Assembly (NCBI RefSeq): GCF_000744095.1
Contig: NZ_JQLI01000003.1
Location: 1 to 64,000, forward strand
Direction: 5' to 3'
DNA from: Cupriavidus necator A5-1
GTDB lineage: Bacteria > Pseudomonadota > Gammaproteobacteria > Burkholderiales > Burkholderiaceae
DNA length: 64,000 bases
Shown here piece after piece: positions 39,931-48,586 of this stretch. A model generated the notes under the pieces. It saw only the letters and a program-made list of their open reading frames with translations, was not told the origin of the DNA and ran no database searches. Made by a program: the position numbers and the translations under genes. How positions within the stretch are numbered: the first letter of the stretch is position 1; each line of letters starts with the position of its first letter.

Positions 39931-40911
39931 ATGCAAACAGCACTCCTCAAGCCAAAAATCATCGCCGTCGAGCCTCTGGGCGACCATCACGCCAAAGTCG
40001 TGATGGAGCCGTTCGAGCGCGGCTACGGCCATACGCTCGGTAACGCCCTGCGTCGCGTGCTGCTGTCGTCGATGGTCGGTTATGCACCGACCGAAGTCAC
40101 GATCGCTGGGGTGGTCCACGAGTACTCCACCATCGACGGCGTGCAGGAAGACGTCGTCAACCTGCTGCTCAACCTGAAGGGCGTGGTGTTCAAGCTGCAC
40201 AACCGCGACGAAGTCACGGTGTCGCTGCGCAAGGATGGCGAAGGCGTGGTCACGGCTGCCGATATCGAGCTGCCGCACGACGTCGAGATCATCAACCCGA
40301 ACCACGTGATCGCCCATCTGTCGGCCGGCGGCAAGCTGGACATGCAGATCAAGGTCGAGCAAGGCCGCGGCTATGTGCCGGGCAACGTGCGCAAGTTCGG
40401 CGACGAGTCGGGCAAGGTCATCGGCCGCATCGTGCTGGACGCCTCGTTCTCGCCGGTGCGCCGCGTGTCGTACGCCGTTGAATCCGCTCGCGTGGAACAG
40501 CGTACCGACCTGGACAAGCTGGTGATGAACATCGAAACCGACGGCGTGATCTCGCCCGAGGAAGCGATCCGCCAGTCGGCCCGCATCCTGGTCGACCAGC
40601 TGTCCGTGTTCGCCGCGCTGGAAGGCACCGAGTCGGCAGCGGAAGCGGCTTCGAGCCGCACGCCGCAGATCGACCCGATCCTGCTGCGCCCGGTCGACGA
40701 CCTGGAGCTGACGGTGCGTTCGGCCAACTGCCTGAAGGCCGAAAACATCTACTACATCGGCGACCTGATCCAGCGTACCGAGAACGAACTGCTCAAGACC
40801 CCGAACCTGGGTCGCAAGTCGCTCAACGAGATCAAGGAAGTCCTCGCCTCGCGTGGCCTGACCCTCGGCATGAAGCTCGAGAACTGGCCGCCCGCAGGTC
40901 TGGAGAAGTAA
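39931..40911 (+). CDS. rpoA: DNA-directed RNA polymerase subunit alpha
   Basis: RpoA, 326 aa. The N-terminal assembly domain includes EPFERGYGHTLGNALRRVLLSSM. The C-terminal domain, with LLKTPNLGRKSLNEIKEVL, binds UP elements and activators through the arginine/asparagine surface. ATG at 39931 after aaaggacaacct. It follows rpsD and precedes rplQ, the usual order. Confidence 0.99.
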   Translation: MQTALLKPKIIAVEPLGDHHAKVVMEPFERGYGHTLGNALRRVLLSSMVGYAPTEVTIAGVVHEYSTIDGVQEDVVNLLLNLKGVVFKLHNRDEVTVSLRKDGEGVVTAADIELPHDVEIINPNHVIAHLSAGGKLDMQIKVEQGRGYVPGNVRKFGDESGKVIGRIVLDASFSPVRRVSYAVESARVEQRTDLDKLVMNIETDGVISPEEAIRQSARILVDQLSVFAALEGTESAAEAASSRTPQIDPILLRPVDDLELTVRSANCLKAENIYYIGDLIQRTENELLKTPNLGRKSLNEIKEVLASRGLTLGMKLENWPPAGLEK

Positions 40912-41056
40912 TTGTGGCGCGGGGCCGGTTTGCATGTGGCCTCGCACCGCGGTAACCGCCCTGGCTTCGTGCCGGGGCTCGTATGACTACCGGCCCGCGT
41001 CCAGCCGCATCGGACGATAGAAGAGCTGGTCAAACACTTAACTGAAAGGAATCATC

Positions 41057-41452
41057 ATGCGTCACCGTCATGGTCTGCGGAAACTGAACCGCACTTCGTC
41101 GCACCGTCTCGCGATGCTGCGCAACATGTCCAACTCGCTGTTCCAGCACGAGCTGATCAAGACCACCGTGCCCAAGGCCAAGGAACTGCGCAAGGTCGTC
41201 GAGCCGCTGATCACGCTGGCCAAGAAGGACACCGTTGCCAACCGCCGCCTGGCTTTCGCCCGTCTGCGCGACCGCGACATGGTCACCAAGCTGTTCACCG
41301 AACTGGGCCCGCGCTACGCCACCCGTCCGGGCGGCTACACCCGCATCCTGAAGTTCGGTTTCCGTCAGGGCGATAACGCGCCGATGGCGCTGGTCGAACT
41401 GGTGGATCGTCCGGAAATCACCGAAGCCCCGGCCGAAGAAGCCGCGGAATAA
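41057..41452 (+). CDS. rplQ: Large ribosomal subunit protein L17 (bL17)
   Basis: L17, 131 aa, at the tunnel exit side of the 50S. MRHRHGLRKLNRTSSHRLAM start is diagnostic. ATG at 41057 after aaaggaatcatc. Last gene of the ribosomal supercluster. Confidence 0.98.
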   Translation: MRHRHGLRKLNRTSSHRLAMLRNMSNSLFQHELIKTTVPKAKELRKVVEPLITLAKKDTVANRRLAFARLRDRDMVTKLFTELGPRYATRPGGYTRILKFGFRQGDNAPMALVELVDRPEITEAPAEEAAE

Positions 41453-41504
41453 GGTAGTTTCCCGCCCGTCGTTCCGACGGGTCCGGGCGCACCGCTTTAC
41501 AATC

Positions 41505-41535
41505 GAGCCAGGCTAGCGCCTGGCTCTTTTGTTTT
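41505..41535 (+). terminator. Rho-independent terminator after rplQ
   Basis: gagccaggc (41505-41513) with gcctggctc (41518-41526), followed by ttttgtttt. It ends the ribosomal block. Just upstream is TACAAT (41498-41503), a possible -10 box for cutA with no clear -35. Confidence 0.9.
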
Positions 41536-41565
41536 GGGCGGCTGCCCGCCGCAAGGAGAGTGTCG

Positions 41566-41922
41566 ATGCAAAGCCATACAGACCCGGCCGAGGTGATTGT
41601 GGTGATCACCAATACTCCCGATGCAGAGACCGCGGCACACCTGTCCCAGGCCGTGCTGCAGGCCCGCACCGCGGCCTGCGTGAACCGACTGGCGCCGGTC
41701 GAATCCGAGTACTGGTGGCAGGGCAAGCTAGAGCGCGCGCAGGAGTGGCCGCTGCTGATCAAGACCACGCGCGCACGCTACGCTGCACTGGAGGCCGTGA
41801 TCCGGCAACATCACCCCTACGACGTGCCGGAAATCATCGCCTGGCCCGTGGTGACGGGTTACTCGCCGTACCTTGAGTGGCTCCGGAGCGAGACAGATAG
41901 CGCCGGCCAGCCGGCGAAATAG
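41566..41922 (+). CDS. cutA: Divalent-cation tolerance protein CutA
   Basis: CutA, 118 aa, a trimeric periplasmic or cytoplasmic protein linked to copper tolerance; its exact function is unsettled. The family core TAACVNRLAPVESEYWWQGK and YDVPEIIAWPVVTGYSPYLEWL are present. Start ATG 41566 with aaggag seven bases upstream; a GTG two codons earlier overlaps the ribosome site. It is followed by dsbD, the same pair order as in E. coli. Confidence 0.93.
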   Translation: MQSHTDPAEVIVVITNTPDAETAAHLSQAVLQARTAACVNRLAPVESEYWWQGKLERAQEWPLLIKTTRARYAALEAVIRQHHPYDVPEIIAWPVVTGYSPYLEWLRSETDSAGQPAK

Positions 41923-41993
41923 ACGCCAGGCGCCCGCAGCGCAGCAGCAGGTACGGCAGCGTGCGCAGATCAAGACAGACAGGAAACAGCTTC

Positions 41994-43901
41994 ATGAACA
42001 TCGGTTTGGCACTTCCGGAGCGAGCAGGCGGTCGGGATTGGGCGCGGCAAATCGCCGCAGCCCTGCTGGCGGCATTGGCCTGGTTGTGCCTGGCAGGCAC
42101 GGCGCATGCGGCCACGGAAGACGACTTCCTGCCGCCCGAGCAGGCCTTCCGCTTCGCCGCAAGCCAGCTCGACGACAACACCGTGGAGGTGCGCTTCGAG
42201 GTCGCGCCCGGCTACTACATGTACCGCGAGCGCTTCGCCTTCGTCGCGCAACCTGCCAGTGTGAAGCTGGGTAAGCCGGACTTCCCGCACGGCAAGGTCA
42301 AGTTCGACGACACCTTCGGCAAGGAGATGGAGACGTACCGCGACAGCGTCATCATCCGCGTGCCGGTGGAATCGGCCCCGGCCGACGGCAAGTGGTCGCT
42401 GACGGTCACCTCGCAGGGCTGTGCCGACAAGGGTCTGTGCTACCCGCCGATGGAGAGCGTGTACAAGGTCGGCGGCGGTGGCCTGTCCGACCTGTTCGGC
42501 AAGCGTGGCCGCTCCGATGCGCCCGCTGCCGTGCCGGCTCCCGCTCCCGCCACGCCGAACGCGGCGCCGGTGCTGCGCGCCGACGACAGCGACCGCATCG
42601 CCGGCGCACTGGCGAGCCGCAACCTGGGCGTGATCGCCGTACTGTTCTTCGGCCTCGGCCTGCTCCTGACCTTCACGCCGTGCGTGCTGCCGATGGTGCC
42701 GATCCTGTCGTCGATCGTGGTGGGCGAGCACGTCACCCGCGGTCGCGCGCTGGTGGTATCGCTGGCCTACGTGCTGGGCATGGCCGTGGTCTACACCGCC
42801 GTGGGCGTGGCCGCGGGGCTGCTCGGGGAGGGCCTGTCGGCCGCGCTGCAGACGCCATGGGTGCTGGGCGTGTTCGCGGCGCTGATGGTGGCGCTGGCGC
42901 TGTCGATGTTCGGGCTGTACGAACTGCAGTTGCCGCAGCGCTGGCAGACCCGGCTGACCGAATCGTCCAACCGCCGCCAGGGCGGCCAGGTGGCGGGTGC
43001 GGCGGCGATGGGTGCGATCTCGGCGCTGATTGTCGGGCCATGCGTCACGGCACCGCTGGCGGGGGCGCTGGCGTATATCGCGCAGACCCGCGATGCGGTG
43101 ATCGGCGGCGCGGCGCTGTTTGCGATGGCGATCGGCATGGGCGTGCCACTGGTGCTGGTGGGCGTGGGCGCGGGCAACCTGCTGCCGCGCGCCGGGCGCT
43201 GGATGGAAGTGACCAAGCGCTTCTTCGGTTTTCTGCTGCTGGGTGTGGCGCTGTGGACGCTGGGACCGGTGCTGCCGGCCTGGGCCACGATGCTGTTGCT
43301 GGCGGCGCTGCTGCTGGTGGCGGCCGTGTTCCTCGGCGCCTTCGACGGGCTGGGCCCGGAGCCGCGCAACCTCGCGCGCGTAGGCAAGGGCGTGGGCGTG
43401 TTGTTCGCGATCGCCGCGGCGATCGTGCTGATCGGCGTGGCCTCGGGCGGGCGCGATCCGCTGCAGCCGCTGGCGCACCTGAGCGTGTCGCGCGGCGGTG
43501 GTGAATCGGCCGGCAGTACCCAGGCGGTGCGTTTCGAGCGCGTGCGCAGCGTGGCCGAGCTCGACGCCCGCGTGGCGCAAGCCGCCGCCGCGGGCAAGCC
43601 CGTGCTGCTCGATTTCTATGCCGACTGGTGCGTCAGCTGCAAGGAGATGGAGCGCCTGACCTTCGTCGATCCGCGCGTGCGGACACGCCTGTCGGAGATC
43701 GTGCTGCTGCAGGCCGACGTGACCGCCAACAATGCCGACGACAAGGCGCTGCTCAAGCGCTTCGGCCTGTTTGGGCCGCCCGGCATCATCCTGTTCGGCG
43801 CGGACGGCCGCGAGCGCACCGTGCGCGTGATCGGCTACCAGTCGGCCAACCGCTTCCTGGAAAGCCTGGAACGCGCCTTCGGCACGCGCACCAGTACCTG
43901 A
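41994..43901 (+). CDS. dsbD: Thiol:disulfide interchange protein DsbD
   Basis: DsbD, 635 aa, moves electrons from cytoplasmic thioredoxin across the inner membrane to periplasmic thiols, including apocytochrome c. It has a signal peptide (about residues 1-39, ending GTAHA). The periplasmic alpha domain has a cysteine pair in CADKGLC. The eight-span membrane beta domain has cysteines in FTPCVLPMVP and GPCVTAPLAG. The C-terminal thioredoxin-like gamma domain has WCVSC. Start ATG 41994 after aggaaacag. It probably forms an operon with cutA (71-bp gap). It ends only 25 bp from the convergent corA with no terminator visible. Confidence 0.97.
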   Translation: MNIGLALPERAGGRDWARQIAAALLAALAWLCLAGTAHAATEDDFLPPEQAFRFAASQLDDNTVEVRFEVAPGYYMYRERFAFVAQPASVKLGKPDFPHGKVKFDDTFGKEMETYRDSVIIRVPVESAPADGKWSLTVTSQGCADKGLCYPPMESVYKVGGGGLSDLFGKRGRSDAPAAVPAPAPATPNAAPVLRADDSDRIAGALASRNLGVIAVLFFGLGLLLTFTPCVLPMVPILSSIVVGEHVTRGRALVVSLAYVLGMAVVYTAVGVAAGLLGEGLSAALQTPWVLGVFAALMVALALSMFGLYELQLPQRWQTRLTESSNRRQGGQVAGAAAMGAISALIVGPCVTAPLAGALAYIAQTRDAVIGGAALFAMAIGMGVPLVLVGVGAGNLLPRAGRWMEVTKRFFGFLLLGVALWTLGPVLPAWATMLLLAALLLVAAVFLGAFDGLGPEPRNLARVGKGVGVLFAIAAAIVLIGVASGGRDPLQPLAHLSVSRGGGESAGSTQAVRFERVRSVAELDARVAQAAAAGKPVLLDFYADWCVSCKEMERLTFVDPRVRTRLSEIVLLQADVTANNADDKALLKRFGLFGPPGIILFGADGRERTVRVIGYQSANRFLESLERAFGTRTST

Positions 43902-43926
43902 AGGCGTACCTGCGGCTGCGGGCGCG

Positions 43927-45141
43927 CTAGCGATCGAGCTGCCGCCCCAGCCCCCACAGCGCGGCCAGCGCCACCGCCACCGCTCCCATCAGGCCGATCG
44001 ACCACCAGAACCCTTCCGGCTCGCGCAGCCACGGCATGCGGTCGAAGTTCATGCCGAAAATCCCGGTGATCAGCGTCAGCGGCATAAACAGCGCCGTGAT
44101 CAGCGTCAGCGTGCGCATGGTGCGGTTGGTCCGGTGCGCCACCGCCGAGAAGTGGATCTGCACCGCCGACTCGATCGAATCCTCCAGCCGCCGGGCATGC
44201 GCCAGTACGCGCTGGATATGTTCCATCACGTCGTTGATGCGCACCAGCAGCACCTCGTCGCGTCCCGGCGCATTGGCCGGCGCGCCAGGCTGGTCGCTGC
44301 TGTAGCGGTTTTCGAGCAGGCTGTCGCGGAATTCCTGCAGCGCGTCGCGCTGCTCTTCGCTCAGGTGCTCGAGCTTGCGCAACTGGATGCGGGCATCGAG
44401 CAACCCTTCCCAACTGGAAAAGCTGCGGCGTGAATTGAGCAGCGCGCGCTGCCAGCGGTCGAGCTGGCGCGTCAGCGGCGCGCGCAGCTCCAGGTAGCGG
44501 TCGACCATCGCATTGAGCAGGCGCAGCATCAGGTCCTCGGGCCGGCTCGGCGGGCGCACGCCGTGCAACAGCGGCTGGCCGTTGCCGCGCGCGGGCGCGG
44601 CCTGCGGGCGCGGCGCCTGGCACAGCTCGAGCAGGCGCTGGCGCACCTGGTCGACGGTGCGCGAGGGCCCGGAGCGCACCGTCACCAGCACCGTGTCGAA
44701 GACGAAGAACGTGACCGGCTGGGTGTCAATCTTGGCCAGCGCGGGAAGGAAGCCGGGCGGATGACGCCTGGGCCGCGGTGCGCCGTCGGCCTGTGACCTG
44801 GCCGCGCCCGCCGGCGCAGCTTCTTGCGGCTCTGCCTCAGCGATCGCGCGGCTGGTCTCGAAGGTCAGCTTGCGGAAGATCACCATGTCATACGCATTGG
44901 TCGTGTCGAAATACGACGGATGCGCTGCGTTGGTGGCATCGGTCAGGTGCAGGTCCAGGATCGGCGCGCCGGCAAGCTGGCGCACGCTCTCGCGCCAGGC
45001 ATCGGGCGCGGCGGTGACTTCCTCGGTGGAGAAATCCGCCCAGACAAAGAGCGCGGCGGCATTGCCGCCGAGGAAGCTGGCCGCCTCGGTGAGCGAGGCA
45101 AGCGGATGTACCAGGCTGGCCGAGAAGCCGAGCAATTGCAT
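43927..45141 (-). CDS. corA: CorA-family divalent metal ion transporter
   Basis: 404-aa inner-membrane protein of the CorA Mg2+/Co2+ (or ZntB) family. The large N-terminal cytoplasmic domain is followed by a long helix and two C-terminal spans joined by the selectivity motif GMN (GIFGMNFDRMPW). A Pro/Ala/Arg-rich insertion (EAEPQEAAPAGAARSQADGA and onward, about residues 100-130) is unusual. Transport substrate cannot be told from sequence. It starts 10 bp after the hemB stop and is likely cotranscribed with it. Confidence 0.92.
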   Translation of the reverse strand: MQLLGFSASLVHPLASLTEAASFLGGNAAALFVWADFSTEEVTAAPDAWRESVRQLAGAPILDLHLTDATNAAHPSYFDTTNAYDMVIFRKLTFETSRAIAEAEPQEAAPAGAARSQADGAPRPRRHPPGFLPALAKIDTQPVTFFVFDTVLVTVRSGPSRTVDQVRQRLLELCQAPRPQAAPARGNGQPLLHGVRPPSRPEDLMLRLLNAMVDRYLELRAPLTRQLDRWQRALLNSRRSFSSWEGLLDARIQLRKLEHLSEEQRDALQEFRDSLLENRYSSDQPGAPANAPGRDEVLLVRINDVMEHIQRVLAHARRLEDSIESAVQIHFSAVAHRTNRTMRTLTLITALFMPLTLITGIFGMNFDRMPWLREPEGFWWSIGLMGAVAVALAALWGLGRQLDR

Positions 45142-45151
45142 AGGCGCGGGA

Positions 45152-46144
<993 letters not shown>

Positions 46145-46340
46145 GGCAGGCTGGTTGGCGAAGAGCTGGTCAGGAGAGCGGGGCGGAAAGCGGGGCGGGA
46201 TATGTGCCCGAGTCGGGCGTCATCGCATCCCGCATAGGTCCCGATTGCTAGCAATTGCGAGCCGGCAAGCACTGCGCGCGCGGCGCAAAGATGCCGGCTG
46301 AAGAAAAACTAAACTTTTGAACGTGCCCGCTATCATACTC

Positions 46341-46459
46341 GCGGACACATTGCGTTGCGCCCTGCGTGGCGCGGTGTCCCCCGCTACTCCTCCCTGAGCG
46401 GGTGCCCGCCCACGCGGCGGGAAAGTTTGTCCCCGTTGCTTGCAACGGGGCTTTTTTTG
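46341..46459 (+). ncRNA. Putative small RNA between engB and hemB (anti-hemB-like)
   Basis: A + strand structure in a gap flanked only by minus-strand genes. Four hairpins in a row: ggacac/gtgtcc enclosing gcgcc/ggcgc (46343-46379); cccgct/agcggg (46380-46402) with loop actcctccctg; cccgcc/ggcggg (46405-46421); and the terminator ccccgttg/caacgggg (46431-46450) plus seven Ts. A -10-like TATCAT or CATACT lies at 46331-46339 with no clear -35. Location and orientation agree with the anti-hemB RNA motif described from betaproteobacteria, as I remember it. The loop's CUCCUCC can pair with Shine-Dalgarno sequences. No other gene is seen in 46145-46495. Confidence 0.65.
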
Positions 46460-46495
46460 CGCGCTCGCCGCAACGTGGCCGAGCGTGCGTTGCGC

Positions 46496-47233
46496 TCACG
46501 CCGCGGGATCTGAGGCGGGCGGCTCGGTTTTTTCGGATGGCGCGGAAGCTCCGTCCTGCTGTGCAGCCTTCTGCGCGGCCTTCTCCGCGGCCTTCTGCGC
46601 TTCCGGCAGGTTCAGCCAACCCGCGATCACTCCCTGAGCTTCCTCGATGCCGCGGCGCTTCAGGCTGGAGAACAGCTGCGCCGTCAGCGGCACCGGCGTT
46701 TCCAGTTGCTCCGCATAGCCTTGCAGGATCTTGCGCGTCTCGCGCAGCGCCTTGGCGTTGTCGCTGTTGGTCAGCTTGTCGGCCTTGGTCAGCAGCACGT
46801 GGATAGGCCGAGCCGTCGGCAGGAACCATTCCACCATCTGGCAATCGAGATCGGTGAACGGGCGGCGCGCATCCATCATCAAAATCAGGCCCGACAGCTG
46901 CGGCCGGCTCTGCACGTAGTCGCTCAGCAGGCCCTGCCAGTGGTACTTGGCCGAGCCGGACACTTCCGCATAGCCGTAGCCGGGCAGGTCAACCAGGAAG
47001 GCGAGCGGATCGGGCGCCTTCACCGGCGCCACCGAAAAGTAGTTGATGTGCTGCGTGCGCCCGGGCGTGCGCGACGAGAACGCCAGCCTTTTCTGATTGC
47101 ACAGGATGTTGATGGCAGTGGACTTGCCGGCGTTGGAGCGGCCGGCGAACGCCACTTCCGGCACGGCCGTGGCGGGCAGGTCGCGCAGGTGGTTGACGGT
47201 GATGAAGAAGCGGGCCTGGTGGAGGAGGGACAT
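46496..47233 (-). CDS. engB: Ribosome biogenesis GTPase EngB (YsxC/YihA)
   Basis: A 245-aa TRAFAC-class GTPase needed for 50S assembly. G1 is GRSNAGKST, the G2 threonine lies in SRTPGRTQH, G3 is DLPGYG and G4 TKAD. The C-terminal about 35 residues are an Ala/Gln/Glu-rich tail without fixed function. The start is ATG at 47233 (MSLLHQARFFITVNHL); an upstream extension to 47323 is unlike the family. It is divergent from the cytochrome c4 gene. Confidence 0.96.
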   Translation of the reverse strand: MSLLHQARFFITVNHLRDLPATAVPEVAFAGRSNAGKSTAINILCNQKRLAFSSRTPGRTQHINYFSVAPVKAPDPLAFLVDLPGYGYAEVSGSAKYHWQGLLSDYVQSRPQLSGLILMMDARRPFTDLDCQMVEWFLPTARPIHVLLTKADKLTNSDNAKALRETRKILQGYAEQLETPVPLTAQLFSSLKRRGIEEAQGVIAGWLNLPEAQKAAEKAAQKAAQQDGASAPSEKTEPPASDPAA

Positions 47234-47411
47234 GCGCTCGAGCGGTGGGGCGGGGCGCCGCGGCGGCGCGCATGGCGCGTGCAGTGGCCGGGATCCCGCC
47301 AGGGTGGGATGGCAGGCGGCCATGGCCGCCGGCCGGGGGTTGATCTGGCGCAGCCCGGAGGAAGTTCATCGGGGCTCAGCGGGGCGCAAGGCATCAATCC
47401 GGCACATATCT

Positions 47412-47423
47412 TATTGTACAATA
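47412..47423. promoter_or_regulatory. Palindrome tattgtacaata with overlapping -10-like boxes
   Basis: A perfect 12-bp palindrome in the 522-bp engB / cytochrome c4 divergent gap (47234-47755). It contains TACAAT on both strands, so it may supply overlapping divergent -10 boxes or a dimeric regulator site. No matching -35 boxes are evident. The rest of the gap is GC-rich with no supported gene. Confidence 0.4.
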
Positions 47424-47755
47424 CGCCGGTTTACGGTCTCCTGACCGGGTGACGCGTGGCATCCCTGGCTGCGTGCCTCGGCTGCCGTTGTCCGGGCGGG
47501 AAGCCTAGTGTGTCGTTCCATCGTGGGTAGTGCCTTGTTTCCGTATTGCGCGTAACGGTGTTGCCGCAGCGGATGCGGTGTGGGGCCGGGCGGCGGGGTC
47601 TGCCGGCGGCGGTGTCGTTGCGGATCGGTCGGGGGACAGGCCAGCCGCGCGCCACGCCACGATGTCAGGCCTCTGCACCGGCGCGTCCTCACCGCCAGCA
47701 GAACGCCGGCCGGCACGCATTACGGTATCCAAAACAATTCAGAGAAGGTGTGCGA

Positions 47756-48415
47756 ATGAACCGCATTGCGAAGATTCTGGGTGTCCTGGCTCTGGCCGTT
47801 CCTGCCGCCGCCCTTTCCGGACTGGCATCTGCCGCAGAGCAGGCCGCCGCAAAGGCTGACCCGGCCAAGGGTGAAACGCTGTACACGCAAGGTGCCCCCG
47901 ATCGCAATGTGCCCGCCTGCCTGAGCTGCCACGGCGCCGCCGGCAACAGTGCCGCCGCCGCCAACCCCAAGCTGGCCGCCCAGCATCCTGAATACGTCCA
48001 CAAGCAGTTGGCCGACTTCAAGTCCAAGGCGCGCAGCAACGCGATCATGGTGCCGATGGCGTCCGTGCTGTCCGACGACGAAATGCGCAACGTCGGCGCC
48101 TACCTGGCCAAGCAGTCGCTCAAGCCGGCCACTGCCAAGAACAAGGACACCATCGAAGCCGGCCAGAAGATCTACCGTGCCGGCATCGCGGCCAAGGGCG
48201 TACCCGCCTGTGCTGCCTGCCACGGGCCCACCGGCGCCGGCATCCCGGCCCAGTACCCGCGTATCGGCGGCCAGTGGTCGGAATATACCGAGGCACAGCT
48301 GGTGGCGTTCCGCCAGGGCACCCGCAAGAACAACCCGGTCATGACGACCATCGCCGCCAAGATGTCGGATGCCGAGATCAAGGCGGTGGCGGACTACGTC
48401 GCTGGCGTCCGCTAA
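47756..48415 (+). CDS. Diheme cytochrome c4
   Basis: A 219-aa periplasmic electron carrier of the cytochrome c4 family, usually passing electrons to terminal oxidases. Signal peptide about residues 1-26 (ends GLASA). Two class I cytochrome c halves have haem sites CLSCH (55-59) and CAACH (152-156), with likely axial methionines in IMVPMAS and NPVMTTI. Start ATG 47756 after agagaagg; a longer GTG-initiated frame has no signal peptide and is rejected. It is followed by the resB-ccsA maturation genes that would be needed for its haem attachment. Confidence 0.95.
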   Translation: MNRIAKILGVLALAVPAAALSGLASAAEQAAAKADPAKGETLYTQGAPDRNVPACLSCHGAAGNSAAAANPKLAAQHPEYVHKQLADFKSKARSNAIMVPMASVLSDDEMRNVGAYLAKQSLKPATAKNKDTIEAGQKIYRAGIAAKGVPACAACHGPTGAGIPAQYPRIGGQWSEYTEAQLVAFRQGTRKNNPVMTTIAAKMSDAEIKAVADYVAGVR

Positions 48416-48509
48416 GGACTACGGCTGACGACTCCAGCTGGCGCCACCAGGCGCCGGCGCGTTGATTGGCGTGCCCCGGCATGCAACCGGACGCGCCCGT
48501 CACAATCGA

Positions 48510-48549
48510 AAAGGGTGGCCTGCTTGTTCAAGCATGTCCGCCCTTTTTT
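48510..48549 (+). terminator. Rho-independent terminator after cytochrome c4
   Basis: aaagggtgg (48510-48518) pairs with ccgcccttt (48538-48546), with an inner gcttg/caagc stem, followed by a T-rich tail. It separates the c4 gene from resB. Confidence 0.85.
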
Positions 48550-48586
48550 ATTTCATAGCTGCACGTTGTTTTAGGTTTCCCTTCAC

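Noticed and set aside
46317..46339. TTGAAC with TATCAT as a full promoter for the small RNA
   Set aside because: The spacer would be only 8 bp; the -10-like box is kept as a weak candidate without a -35.
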